A stretch of DNA of 64,000 nucleotides. It comes from Thelephora terrestris (Eukaryota > Basidiomycota > Agaricomycetes > Thelephorales > Thelephoraceae). The first letter of the stretch is position 1; every line of letters begins with the position of its first letter. Below, in pieces: positions 21,339 to 33,102 of this stretch. The notes beneath the pieces are model-generated. The model was not told the DNA's origin and did not search any database. It was given only the letters and a program-made list of their open reading frames with translations. A program made the position numbers and the translations under genes. The stretch lies in contig WIUZ02000002.1 of assembly GCA_015956445.1 (NCBI GenBank), positions 2,170,001 through 2,234,000 on the forward strand. Reading direction: 5' to 3'.

Positions 21339-22679
21339 TCATACGTCATGCTGGCCCTGCTGCAATGAAACTTTGCAAAGAGGATCCTTACCCTCAAAAT
21401 CTGGTGTCTCGCCACCCACCACTGTGCCCAAGCCTGTATGACTTCCTTCAAAGAAGCTCCCATTTCCACCCACTGATTCCCCTCGACTCCCAAACTGAAT
21501 TGAACCGAGGTCTCCGGAAACAATCGCCTCCGTTGTCAGTGCTCTCCGCTTGGCTACTCGTAGAATTATGAGAAATGGAGCGATGACCTGTTTATCACCA
21601 CGGTTAGACGACACTGTCAGATCTCGAAATTGCAGTGCACCAGAATGACGAGACAGTGGCACAAACCTGAGTCTCAGCAAGTACTAGGCTGAAGATATTC
21701 ATAAAGGAATTACCAACACCGAACAACGCGATAAGTAGCAGATAGTTCACGGCGTAAATGGCGAACGACTCGACGAGCATGGTGATGATAGCCTTATGCA
21801 ACTGTGTGAGTGCATTTCGAGTCCCCATGGCACCGTTAATCCTCCTGATGAATCGGAAAAGTTGTACAACGATCATAAGTGTCAGGAGGACATTGAGCGA
21901 GAAGGAAATAACAAAGTATGAAACATAGATGTTTCTTAAGGGGGCGCTCAAGTGAAGAGTGTTTGGTTCTGTAGCCACGACGTGAACCCATGCACTACCC
22001 ATTGCTGTACCGGTAACGTCAACTGGGTGTCTCGCTTTCGCCGGGCTTGTAGAAGATTTGAGTACGCACCCAACGTGGCAAGGTATATCATGCAGGGGAA
22101 GGCAACGACCGAATATTCCATGGCATTGATAACACAACAACGGTAGAGCTGGAGGAGCGGCCACATTAGAAACTCCAGCGATTGAGTCGAACACGAAACT
22201 TACGACAAGCCCATCGGCCAGCCATTGGTTCAAGGTGAACATAAGAGCGGGAATGAAGTTGGCCTTGGCGTGGATGAAGAACAAGTATGCGTGAGGCCCA
22301 GGAGGTAGCTTGCCGTCGATACCAGGGAATTCTCGGTTATTGACGTAACAAACGGATTGAGTGTTGAGGTTCATCGCCGTATATATCGTCACGAACGTGA
22401 ACATGACCACAGTGTGGGTCATGAGTCCCCACTTGACCGCCCCTCTTGTGCGATTTATAGGGTCGAGTAACGCAGCCACGCATTGAAAGAACAGAGCAAC
22501 GACGATCCCTGAAATATTATATCAAACGGATAAGCTGGGTGCGGATAAACAGAAGCGTGCGTCACCGTACCATAGAACACCGTCATGACGAAAACTCCGG
22601 CGAGGTCAACTTTCTCTTCGGTGTACCACCAGTGAGGTATCGTTGAAGCGGTGGGATTGTCTAACAAGGATAAGGACAT
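21339..22679 (-). CDS. Seven-helix membrane protein, tandem copy A
   Basis: Five exons, 22571-22679, 22204-22508, 22070-22148, 21667-22004 and 21339-21587, all with GT-AG introns, give 359 residues. The order of hydrophobic segments (VFVMTVFYG/IVVALFFQCVAALL; KWGLMTHTVVMFTFVTIYTA; ALMFTLNQWLADGLV; SVVAFPCMIYLATLG; YVSYFVISFSLNVLLTLMIV; IITMLVESFAIYAVNYLLL; VIAPFLIILRVAKRRAL) matches a large basidiomycete family of plasma-membrane-like proteins with seven helices. Family marks are a YxNNREFPG loop after helix 2, NxWxADGL at the end of helix 3, LVESxAxYAV in helix 6 and RVAxxRA after helix 7. Function is unknown; the topology resembles a GPCR but no ligand or G-protein evidence exists here. The last exon's tail is Gly/Ser-rich and unlike the other copies. 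Confidence 0.85.
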
Positions 22680-22894
22680 TTTCGTGAGGTTGGGCAGGGC
22701 TTGGCAGTCGTGTAAAAGTGGGAAAGAGAAAACATCTGGCTACAAGTTGCTAGGCGTCTTATACTGTAGGAGGTTGATGTCAGGGCATAACTGGAACTTG
22801 TTTGGCGATCAGTCAATCCGCCAGGACACTGCGATCACTCCACTGAGGACGAAGTTTGGGATGTTGTGGATGAGAAGAAGCTGTCGAAGAAAAT

Positions 22895-23330
22895 TCGGTT
22901 GGCACCTTTTCCCTTGTGTAACCAGAGACACAAACGCTTCTGGAGGACATAAGCGTTTTGGATGGATAAGGACTGTAGAGTGACCTGGAGAAATAGGCCA
23001 AAGTGCCAGCGAAAGGGGTCGTGATGTAGGTGGCTGGTGATGGTGACTTGCTACGTAACTTACTCGGAGTCGATCTGATTGCGAGTTTCCCAGTGCTGAG
23101 TGTGCGAGACGAGGTGGGTTAGGCGTAGCGGAGATGGACCCACACCAAGACGCGAAATCGGAGAGGCCGCTGGAAACCACGCGAAGGAAGATATATCTCC
23201 TGCAACTGGGAACCTAAGATTTACAGACCAATACAGTAGTTATAATAGTAATCGAAAACAGAATAAAGATAACCACCGTTCTCGTTGATCATTAGTAGTT
23301 TCGTGCTCATCCGTCATCCGCGGATACAAG
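22895..23330. repeat. 3'-flank duplicate, CpG-intact copy
   Basis: Partner of 20355-20770. It sits between gene B's stop (23466) and gene A's start (22679), with normal CpG content. Minus-strand frames here (22809-23180) are not recognisably coding and are probably UTR or promoter sequence. Confidence 0.65.
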
Positions 23331-23465
23331 TATGTGTACAAGCTTGAGAGAGCGAAAACCGAGCGAGAATGGTTATTTAAAGAAACGAAACGAATGGAAA
23401 CGCCGGGGTGAGGAGTGGGAAGATGATCCCGACCGCAGCGAGGTATCGAGGTACTCGAGGACACT

Positions 23466-24765
23466 TCAAACCTCGTTAGAATGAGAGTAGAAAACTATTT
23501 GGCTCAGAACGCCTTGAGCCCGCCCATTCGTATCCGTCGGCCTCACGGGGTCCGAACCCGGAAGGGTCCCGCTGCTGGTCGACTTCTCTTGACTCAAGTG
23601 GAGGGAACCGATATCACCGGAGACAATAGTGTTGCCCACCAATGCCCTCTGCTTGGCGACTCGTAGAACGATGAGAAACTGAGCGATGACCTGTTCGTCC
23701 CCATGATTAGATAACCGTACCCCAAGACTGCGGCGCATCGGGAAAATGTAGCACAAACCTGCACCTGAGAAAGGATCGGGAAGAAGATAAACTGGAGGCT
23801 GCTGCCGGCGCCCCACGGTGCGATATACAACAGAAATACGACAGCGTATAGGGCAGAAGACTCGACGAAGATGGTGACGATCGCCCCATACAACCGCTTC
23901 GGTCTGACCAGCGAACCTATAGCATCTCGAACGTCCCTGCTATGCCGGACGATTCGAATAACGATCATGAGAGTGAGGATGAGGTTGAGTCCAAGAGAAA
24001 TTGAAAAGTATGGAATGCCGAAGTCAATGGGGTTAGCATTGACCGCTTGCGAGGCCTGGCGGTAGACGACCACGGACCCGGTCACTGGACAAGTCACATT
24101 AGCAGAAGACATTGCTGCTTGCTTGCGCAGGGCTCGGGCACACACCAACAGTGGCAAGGTACATCAGGCACGGGAAGGCGATCGCCCAGTAGTTCTTGGC
24201 AAAGATAACGTAGCAACGATACAGCTAGAAAAGCGCCACAGTATAACAAAGATTGTGGCTGAGTTCTACGCCGAACTCACCAAAAGACCATCTGCTATCC
24301 ATTGGTTAAAAGGAAATGTAGCAGTAGTGACAACGCTGATTGCCTCGGAGTAGATGTAGAACTGATATCCAAAGGGTCCCGGCAGCCCGCCGTCGACACC
24401 CGGGAACTCACGGTTATCGATGTAAGAAATCGATTGGATGTGGAGGTTTATTGCGTTGTAAACCGTCACCAGTGAGAACATGGTCACCGTGTGTGCCACC
24501 AGCCACCACTTGATGCCTCTCGTGCGGCTGATGGGATTGATCAACGCGGACATACACCGGAAGAACAAGACGATGACAGCCCCTGAATTACATCGACAAC
24601 ACAAGGCGGTGAGTTCAGGTAGACAGATGAATTGGTCGACGCACCGTAGAGTATCGCACCGATGACAGTTCCTGCGAAATTATACTTCTCCGCGAGGTAA
24701 AGGGGGCGTGAGATCCGCGGAGCGTTAGGGTTCTTGGACCAGTAGTTTCCCGAAGGGTTAGACAT
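23466..24765 (-). CDS. Seven-helix membrane protein, tandem copy B
   Basis: Exons at 24645-24765, 24281-24582, 24146-24224, 23765-24084 and 23466-23690 join in frame to 348 residues. Start is MSNPSGNYWSKNPNAPRISR. Helices include VIVLFFRCMSALINP, WLVAHTVTMFSLVTVYNAIN, TFPFNQWIADGLL, IDFGIPYFSISLGLNLILTL, TIFVESSALYAVVFLLYIAP and VIAQFLIVLRVAKQRAL. The intron positions and the 79-nt third exon are identical to those of the other copies, showing tandem gene duplication. The hydrophilic C-terminal tail is Ser-rich. Nothing in the sequence suggests an enzymatic activity; a receptor or transporter-like role is only a guess from topology. The upstream region 24766-24940 contains a purine-rich stretch and no clear TATA. 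Confidence 0.87.
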
Positions 24766-24939
24766 TAGTCAGACGTGTACAACCGGGAGAAAGGGCTTGG
24801 GCTGGGGGGGTTCGGGAGAAAGGAGAAGGCCTTAGAGGTCGGTGAGAGGAAGTGGGGGTGGAGGGGGTCGGCGGATCATCAGTACGCGGGGGGTTGAGTT
24901 TATATACATATCCGCAATAGAGGAAATCAAGAATCTGGC

Positions 24940-26090
24940 TAGGGGAGCGGAACATCGACCTTTTCGTCGTCATGATTGGATGATCGCGTCCTGAGGTCTA
25001 GGCGGGCAACAATTGTGGAGGACAGCACGAGCCCGAGTCTAGGTGAGGGTTTGAACAAGATCTGTTGAACGTCATCGTGTCTATTACCCCACGGTTTTGC
25101 AAATAGCAGAGTCCGCAAAGAAGTGGTCAAAAGCTCGAGGCTATGGCCTTGAGAAACTTGCCATGACTGGAGATTCCCGCCCACAAAACCCCATCCGGTG
25201 ACCTTCTATAGAGTTGGGCAGCTGGAATGATATAAAGTCTGTAACTGACCCTCACCCGGTACCAATCACGGGAGAAAAGATCGATGAGGAGATACTGGGT
25301 GGTCAATTCAAACGTTTCCAGATACTTGGCAGTTTTGAATCAGAGTTCGATCGAAGGTTTTTGGCAAACTGTGCCTGGGGCCCGCAGCTCTTCCTCCGGA
25401 GAAACTCTTGAATAAGACTCCCCTCCCTTTCCGTCATCTCTTCTTCGCTCATAGCAGGTTGGCCGGGGAATATCAGTTGGTTTGAGTACCGCCAATGCCG
25501 TAGATATCGCGTCAGTAGGAGAAAAGTTGAGGCCAAGGAATGTGGGGAACTGGTGATAGCGGAGGGTGGCGAATGTGCTGGTCTAGTGACTACGGGTCGC
25601 CAACACTAAGCGCTTAAAGAGTCCGATCAACATTGATCGCATCAGCTGGAGGCCGCGACAGGATCGAGCGCTGCGCCCGTGCATCATGACACACCAAATA
25701 AGCCATTCCTGTATGATACACCGCATAAACAAGGTTGAGTTATGTATGCGATGGGACGCCCACGTCTGTACTATGGATTATTGCGCAGGGGGGGGGTTTC
25801 CGGCGAAATTCTCTTCCTCCAAATACGCGCACAGTAGAGGGGAGGCGTTGATATGTAAAGGGAATCAAATAATCAGCGGAATAGGCCTCGGATAGACTCA
25901 ACCATGTGGCCAACACGTGGGAATCTAACTTACATGGATGCAAGCAGAACAGCTAGAACAGGCGTGGAACAAAGTTTTAGCGGGGGTGAATGACGGGTTG
26001 GAGAGATGTTACTAAGAGGAGCTGCAAAAAGTAAAAGCGGACGAGAATGGTGACCAGACACTTGCAAGAGACTCCGATGGCCCTAACCGC
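24940..26090. other. Intergenic region between 7TM copies, no assignable gene
   Basis: A minus-strand frame at 25303-25536 (MSEEEMTEREGSLIQEFLRR onward) could be a short gene or exon but has no partner exons or family. A G-homopolymer occurs at 25789-25796. Otherwise I see nothing. Confidence 0.35.
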
Positions 26091-26450
26091 ATGAAGCAAG
26101 CAACTAGTTTCAAGGACCCTTTACTTAGATCTCAACATTACGGGCGTCGATCTTCATCTAAGTGGGCCCGCCAGGAGTCTCCTCATTCGAATCGGTCGAG
26201 CTTGTTGAATGCCCATCTGGTATGGTTTCACCACCGGTATATTCCCCTTGGCTCGCAAAATGGAGCGACCCGAAATGCTAGTGGTGTTGTGGGCAAAGAA
26301 CTCCGGTTTCACGGTCTGGGAGATGTGCAGGATCCCCATCGCTGTCAAATCACGGATGCGAGTACGTGCCTACAATGGCGAGGTATGTTAGGCATGGGAA
26401 GAGGGTTACCCAATTACGGATCGTACAAATGTCAGGTGAATTAGAGCGAA
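26091..26450 (-). pseudogene. Gutted seven-helix gene relic (copy C)
   Basis: On the minus strand an exon-3-like segment (RNWVTLFPCLTYLAIVG, about 26440-26380) is followed by an exon-4 start (MGILHISQTVKPEFFAHNTT). It then passes directly into sequence matching the last-exon tail of copy E (GRSILRAKGNIPVVKPYQMG in the same alternative frame as copy E's GRSISRAKGKRSVMKPCMTN). Helices 5-7 are therefore deleted, as are exons 1 and 2. It lies between copies B and D and shares most similarity with copy E, so it is a deletion derivative left by unequal recombination. It cannot make a functional membrane protein. Confidence 0.7.
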
Positions 26451-26584
26451 GGTGGACAAACAGGTTGGGTGCTACCACGCGAAAGATTTGAACGGTATAC
26501 CAGCAAGCGAGACAGACGGCTTTCCCAAGAGAGAGAGATAAACTAAGTCCCAATCGCAGAGAGGCGTCGAGTTTCAAGGGTACC

Positions 26585-27873
26585 CTAGATATCGCTAGGA
26601 CGCGAGTCGATGGTGGCCGCTGCAAACCTCATACTAGAGTTCTCCCAACCCAGCTCATCTGTTCCATCACTCTCCGGCTTCTCCTGGCTCAAATTGACCA
26701 CATCAACATCCCAGGAGTCAACAGTAGCGCTCGTTAACGCTCTGTGTTTGGCAGCTCGCAGGATGATGAGCAGCGGGGAAATCACCTATCCGTCGCCATG
26801 AGTTAGAGAACCGCCAAGGTTGCAATGCATCAGAGATTTTCGAAAACAGTACGAACCTGAATCTGGGCGAGAATTGGGAAGAATAGGAACTGAGCGCCAT
26901 CGCCAGCACCCCACGGCCCAATAAACAATATAAAGGTGACGGCGTAAAGGGCGGAAGATTCAACAAGGATGATGACGATGGCCTTGTACAATCTATTTGA
27001 CTTGACCAAAGGGCCCAAGGCACCACGGATGTCCCTGCTATGTCGGACGAGTCGTATGACGATCATGAACGTAAGGAAGACATTGAGCAGAAGGGAAATC
27101 AAAAAGTATGGAATGCCAAAGTCGATTTTCTTATCGAATGGTTCCGCCGCCTGATGATAGGTGATCACGATTCCCATCGCTGAAGGAGTCAATTCTAGTC
27201 AATTGAGCCGTAATTAACGCCGATGAGTTGCAGGGTGCTCGAGCACGCACCCATGGAGGCGAAATATATCAGGCATGGGAGGGCGATGGCCCAGAGGTCC
27301 TTGGAATAAATTACATAGCACCGATAGAGCTGATTGAATGGGCCACGTTAGACACTAGGCTGCTTGGTTGGACGCCAAACTTACCAGCAAGCCGTCAGCA
27401 AGCCATTGATTCAAGGGAAACATAGCATTTGGGGCAACGCTAATTGGCTTGGAGATGATCGATGACTGGTATCTAAGAGGTCCAGACATCCCGCCGTCGA
27501 TACCGGGGTACTCGCGGTGATCGATATATGAAGTGGAATGAATGTCGAGGCCTATTGCGGTGTAGACCGTCAAGGACGCGAACATGGCCGTGGTTTGAGC
27601 GACGAGTCCCCATTTAACCTTCCTCGTGCGGTCAGCAGGATTGAGCAGCGCGCCCATGCATTGAAAGAAGAGAACGATGACAACCCCTAGATAATAGAAC
27701 AGGTAACTGGGTGAGTGGACCATACTGGCGTACACCGTACATGCCAGCGTACCATATAATATTGCGCCGATGAGGTTTCCCGCGAAATTCTCCTTTTCCC
27801 CAATGAACAAAGCGTATGAGATCCGTGGGGCGTAAGGATTATCTGACCATGACTCTTTCGAAGAGTTTGACAT
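26585..27873 (-). CDS. Seven-helix membrane protein, tandem copy D
   Basis: Exons 27753-27873, 27385-27686, 27251-27329, 26857-27179 and 26585-26785 join to 341 residues beginning MSNSSKESWSDNPYAPRISY. Family features are present: VIVLFFQCMGALLNPADRTR, TSYIDHREYPGIDGG, PLNQWLADGLL, IDFGIPYFLISLLLNVFLTF, IILVESSALYAVTFILFIGP, VISPLLIILRAAKHRAL. It is the closest relative of copies B and E by eye. The fifth-exon acceptor is GATAG/G, shorter-spaced than in the other copies but in frame. The C-terminal tail is acidic and Ser-rich. Function unknown; probably a surface or internal membrane protein with seven helices. Confidence 0.87.
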
Positions 27874-28200
27874 AGGTGAGATGCATGCGACGGGGTAAGG
27901 TGTTTCCGTGGAAGGGGGACCAAAGGATGGCTGAATAGACTCACATGGAGTGCGTTATGTAGCGAACACGTGGGGATCCAACTTTGGTACACACGCATAG
28001 ATACAGGCTGATACAGGAGCGGAACAAGTGTTTTAACGAGAGTTAATGATGTATTGAAGAGATGTTAACGTTGTGGACAGGGGCTGTAAAACGTAGAAGC
28101 GAATTAGAATAGAGATCAGACCGAATGAAATAGGCTGGGTTCCGACCATGCGAAGTGAGCAATAGGATTTCGATGACCCTTTGGCTTGAGTCCTTAGGCC

Positions 28201-29516
28201 CTAGGTCTCATCGATATCGAGGTGGAAGTCGATCGTCGTCTCAACCCCAGAACTCTGCCCACCAGAAGTCTCCCTATTGTAATCCATTTGATCCGTAGGA
28301 TATTCGTCATGCAGGGTTTCATCACCGATCGTTTTCCCTTGGCTCTTGAAATGGAGCGACCCGAGATGCCCAGATACGACGGTCTCGTTCGTTGATGTTC
28401 TTTGGTTGGCCACTCGTAGGGTGATGAGAAACGGGCCAATAACCTGCCCGTCACCACGATTAGAGCACAATGTCCCAAGGTTTCAGCGTATCAGCAAAAC
28501 GTAGCAATAGCACACACCTGAGTACCTGCGAGGATCGGGAAGAAGATAAACTCAGACCCAAGCTTGAAACTCCACGGCACAATATACGAAAGGAAAGTGA
28601 CAGCGTAAAGGGCAGAAGATTCGATGAGCATGGCGATGATAGCGTCGTACAATCCGCTAGCTCTAGCATGGGACCCCGCTGAATTTCGAGCGTTCCTTCG
28701 GTGCAGGACTAGACGTGCGACTATCATGACCGTGAGAAGCACATTGAGTGAGAATGATATTGTATAATATGAAACGCCGGCGTCAATACCACCGGTGTCG
28801 TGGTAGGTAAAGAACGCTGGTTTCGCGGTCTGTATGGTGAACAGGATTCCCATCGCTACACCAGTGAGGTTAGTCGAATGGGTCACTTTTCCCTCTCGGA
28901 CTCGGGTACGTACCCACAGTAGCAATGTACATTAGGCACGGGAAGGCGATGACCCAGTAGTTCATGAAATAAACAACATGGCAGCGGTACAGCTGCACGA
29001 GTGCACTGCGTTAGACACTGGGTGACTGAATTCGGCTACAAGCTCACCAAAAGTCCATCGGCTAGCCAGTTGTTCAAGAGGAACATGATATTAGGAAGGA
29101 AGCTGATCGCTGTGGTGGTGATAGAAAGCTGGTATAAGAGCGGTCCACCGGGAAATCCTCGGTTATCAATGTAGGAAATGGACTGATTGTAAAGGCTCGT
29201 TGCGTTGTATACCGTCACAACCAAGAACATGGTTACTGTGTGGGCCACGAGTCCCCACTTGACAGCTCTACTCCGAAGGCTGACGGGGCCGAGCAACGCA
29301 CCCATACATTGGAAGAATAGGGCGATGATGATTCCTAAAATGATAAACCGACAGAGAAGGTTAGCATGGGTCGACAAATTGGTATGTCAGCATGCCGTAT
29401 AATATTGCCCCAATGAGAATTCCTGCGAAATTCTCCTTTTCCCCAAGGTACACCAAGTGGGTGACCTGTGGAGCGTTAGGATTATTGGACCATGGATTGT
29501 CCGTAGAGTTAGACAT
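28201..29516 (-). CDS. Seven-helix membrane protein, tandem copy E
   Basis: Exons 29396-29516, 29048-29334, 28914-28992, 28518-28855 and 28201-28443 join in frame to 355 residues. Start MSNSTDNPWSNNPNAPQVTH. Exon 2 is 15 nt shorter than in the siblings, within the loop after helix 2 (ISYIDNRGFPGGPLL). The first intron begins GCATGC where the siblings have GTACG or GTGCG, so it would be a GC-AG intron if spliced at the conserved position. Helix 6 retains LIESSALYAVTFLSYIVP. The tail ends TIDFHLDIDET. Without splicing of intron 1 the protein would be truncated, so expression data are needed to know whether this copy is functional. Confidence 0.82.
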
Positions 29517-29676
29517 GGTTTAAATGTGTTCGGGGAAGAGCTTCCGGCAGAAAGAGGGGGAGGGAGGGAGTAAAGGGGAACAGCGGGTCATAATCTATAA
29601 ACACCTACCTAAGAATCTTATTGGAAGGAGGCACCGCGCACACGAAACGGACGACAAGAGGGCTCGCATCTCGTCT

Positions 29677-30038
29677 CACAGTGGGCAATGGGGTGCAATC
29701 CGATCCGGATTATCCCCTGTTTATTTTCCGATTAGGATAAATATTACTTACATTTTCTGTATTAGTTTAGTACTGGAAAATTTCTGGTAATATTACTAAG
29801 AAAATGTTGGGAAACTTGTAAAATATTCTAGCACGGAATATTGTAATTGGAGCCAGCTGATTGGCTGGCACAGCGGAAAATTTTAGATAATCCGAAAAAT
29901 ATTCAAAAAATAATCCTTGTTGGATTATTCTCGGATTTTTAGGTATATACTAGTTTAGAAAATACACTGAATATTTATCCTAATCGGGACATAAACAGGG
30001 GAAAATCCGGATTGGATTGCACCCCATTGCCCACTGTG
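29677..30038. mobile_element. 362-bp MITE with about 70-bp terminal inverted repeats and TCT duplication
   Basis: The left terminus CACAGTGGGCAATGGGGTGC is the inverse of the right terminus ending CCATTGCCCACTGTG, and the inverted repeats continue for about 70 bp through CCCCTGTTTATTTTCC-like sequence with a few mismatches. TCT flanks both sides (29674-29676 and 30039-30041). The interior is AT-rich and non-coding. A 3-bp duplication and CAC...GTG ends point to the CACTA superfamily, making this a non-autonomous derivative; the mobilising transposase is not identified in this window. Confidence 0.88.
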
Positions 30039-30059
30039 TCTTACAAAGTCTGCACAGAC

Positions 30060-30990
30060 TGCAGGGTCGTGAGGTCGCTCCGTGATATCACCCCATGAAT
30101 CGTCCGCACTATCCGCGGCGAGAGAAGAAAATGGCGGGAGATTCAGCTTCCGCTGTTACCTCAGAGCTCGGGCATGCCTTCGCTGGCGAGGTCGCCGAAA
30201 GTCTCCTTGGGATACGATGGAATGAATTCTGTCACGGAGAGCAACCGCGCGGGAGGATCCACTGGTGACTGAAGAGGAACTCAAGCTACTCAAGATTCAT
30301 CACGATCAACGATTTTGGCGGCGATGCGGAGCTTCTCCAAGGGTTCGGCCAAAAAATACCCTTCGGCCGCTCGGTGAATGCCCCAAGGGCAGCGCTCGCT
30401 GTGGGGGACAGCCTGGGCGTTACCCTCCGCGTCGGCCCGGTAATCTCTAATCAGGGTTCAGACTCCTCGAAAAGGGGAGAGAAGGGCGCTGGATCTGCTG
30501 TGATGTGTCGTCAATATCATATTCCAGATCCTGGTGGCGGGTAACAGTGTTGTTGATTAAATAATTCGTACTTAACAGTCATGCGTGCCAGCGAGCCTGA
30601 AGTAGGTACAATACCGTGCGGTTGTGGGAGGGAGTGAACACCACGACGAACAAGAAAGGAAATCCCGATGAGATGCGATGCCGAAAAAAGGCGATAAAAA
30701 GATAGACCAAGAGGGAGGAAGGAAGGAGAACGAGGAAGAATGAGCGGCAGGCGATCATTTCGACCATAGATCGAAACTAGGCGAATGCACCGAGACGGAC
30801 CGTGCGTGGCCGACGCGGTGGGACTGAATGAGGGGAACGGCGAAAACCAATGTGAGCGAGGTCGTGAAACAATCATTAACATGAATGATAATGAGCAGAT
30901 GCCGATAATTAACATGAACAATGAGTGAGGGAGAGGAACAGCATAGTGCCATAGGTGGGATAAGGGGAGAGGAGGGTGCATAGTGGGTCC
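30060..30990. other. Intergenic region downstream of casein kinase gene
   Basis: A plus-strand stretch at about 30130-30440 has codon-like periodicity (MAGDSASAVTSELGHAFAGE; INDFGGDAELLQGFGQKIPF) but is interrupted by a stop and has no recognisable family, so I do not call a gene. The remainder up to 30994 is probably the 3' UTR and terminator of the kinase gene on the minus strand. Confidence 0.35.
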
Positions 30991-30994
30991 TGGT

Positions 30995-33102
30995 TCACGC
31001 TCTGCAACAGAAGGTAGCCCAGAATCCCCGTCGCTTTCCGCCATGTCCATCATCGACATCACCCCGCTTGATTTGGTTGTCGTATATTCCCATTCCCCGT
31101 GTGCTGGAGATAGGACCAGCTGCGCTCCCCGTTCCATCAGCGCCAGTGTTCTTGTTTTGCTGCCCATACAAGAACGAGTCCGAGGGCATGATTGCTGGGT
31201 TCGACCCATTGGCGCCATTCTGCCCCACTGGAGTGTGGCGCCCGTATCCGTTCTCCCTGTACGCACCCGGTGTGGAAGTGTTTGCGTATGGGTGCGGTGT
31301 GGTGAGGCTACCATCTCGAGCCGGTTGTGGTGGAGGTAGGTGCTGGCTCTGCCTTCGGCTAGAGATCAATGGTTGTACGCTAGCGTTCCTATCGGTGGGC
31401 CTGGACGGCTCCTGGGTAGTTCTCCTGCTGGGCTTGATCTGAACTGGTGTAGGACCCATGACAAGAGGTGTGCCAGGCGATGAATTCTCGTTGAGAGGTC
31501 GTGACCCACGACGGTGATTGGGATCGCGGTGGCGGTGCTCGCGATGAGGAGTATGTGGATTGGAAGACGAACTCTGAGGTGCAGGTCAGTACCCACGGAA
31601 TAGCTAGGCGGAGAAGATAATCGACCTTGGCGCGCTGACTGGCTTCCCATCCCTTGCCACCGTTCAACAACATCCAATCAAAGACGCCGTCATCAGGTTC
31701 ACCGAGAGTTTTCAACACCTTCGTGAAGAGCTCCCTCAAGAAATCGTAATCAGGAACCTCTTCGAAACCAAGTTTCCGGACGTAGTTCATGTAGATCGCA
31801 AACTCTTCTACGGAAGCATGTTAACTGAGCGCCAAAAAAATCGCTCATTGTGCGCTCTGACCTGGGAATCCTTCGCAGAGCTCCTCGATCGGGGTGGTCT
31901 GCTTCTTCTCACCGATCTTCTCGTATTTCTGTTTGTTGGTTGCGGCCCTTAGCCCCTGCCATGGCAACCCTCCTCGTAAAAAGTACATGAACACATGGCC
32001 CAACGACTCGAGGTCGTCCCGCCGGGATTGTTCACGTCCCAGGTGGGTATTGATGGACATGTAACGGGCGGTCCCAGAGAGCGACTTGCGCTCGCGGTAA
32101 GGAATGTGTACTTTCGTTTTAGGATCACGGTAGTGCTTGGCCATACCAAAATCTGCATGCAACAAACGGATTCTACGTTAGCACCGCGTGACGATCTTGG
32201 GAAGAAACTGGCATCCTCACCAATTATATGGATCGTGTTTGCGTTTTTGTGCCCAGGGACACCAATCAAGAAGTTGTCGGGCTTGATATCACGATAGATC
32301 AAGGATTTGTCGTGGATCGATTGAACACGAGTAATCTATTCGATAGGATGACAGTCAGCATCGCAAGCTTAGATGGAATATTGCCTGGTGGGCGCCAGAA
32401 CAACAATGGTACCCAAGCGAATAATCGGGCGCCAAAGTGTTAGAGAGATCAGAGGCCGAAAAAAACTAACCATTTGTTTAGCGGCCATGCATACGGTCTT
32501 GATGCTGAACTTGCGGCTGCAAAGATCGAAAAGGTCCTCCAGGTTGGGGCCTAAAAGGTCGATGACGAGAACGTTGTGGAGACCCTCTTGTCCGAAATGG
32601 TGGACCTGAGGAACGCCGACTTAGCAGCGCAAAGAAAAGGAATATGCGTGAGCGTTGCGTCGGTGTAAGAACGACAAGAACAGCGGGGCCACGTACGAGT
32701 GCCATTCAAGGTCCGGTATGATCGATATTCATCTCGAAGTTGAGGGGCTTCGGACTTCCGAGGTTCCTGTGAAAACGCACGAGTCAGTTGTAGTTATGGC
32801 ACATGTATCAATGGATCCCAGCTGGATTGAAAAGCGTTGAAAACGTACAAACTTGATTGCCACAGGAGTATTGGTGAGAACATTGACGCCTGAAGGAGAA
32901 AAAGACAAGGGCGGAGGGGTTAAGCATACAAAAAACGGATTTCATAGGGCGCAACGGAGGGCAACGTACCTTCAAAGACGACACCAAAGGAGCCTTCGCC
33001 AATCTTCTTCCCAACTCGATAATGTGTTCCTACCATGCCGTTGGATGCGGTAGACGTTGAATGGTGTCCTGAGGAGGACGCAATTACATGCGGTGTAGTC
33101 AT
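30995..33102 (-). CDS. Casein kinase I, Yck1/Yck2-type membrane-anchored isoform
   Basis: A Ser/Thr protein kinase of the CK1 family, encoded in about eight exons. Visible in order: the glycine loop [15 protein letters not shown] (exon 1, 33102-32970), the ATP-binding lysine in [28 protein letters not shown] with NLEDLFDLC, the catalytic loop [27 protein letters not shown], the CK1 signature [16 protein letters not shown], and [16 protein letters not shown]. The C-terminal region is Ser/Pro/Asn-rich and ends FWATFCCRA. Yeast Yck1/2 carry a C-terminal Cys pair that is palmitoylated for plasma-membrane attachment, so this protein probably sits at the membrane and acts in nutrient signalling, endocytosis and morphogenesis. 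The start is the first Met ahead of the glycine loop. Exon borders other than the first are approximate. Confidence 0.95.

Noticed and set aside
22809-23180. 123-codon minus-strand frame between 7TM copies
   Set aside because: It lies in the duplicated flank, its other copy has no comparable frame, and no domain is recognised.
30517-31314. 265-codon minus-strand ORF over the casein kinase 3' end
   Set aside because: It is a frame-shifted shadow of the kinase's Ser/Pro/Asn-rich C-terminal exon; the true frame ends FWATFCCRA at 30995.
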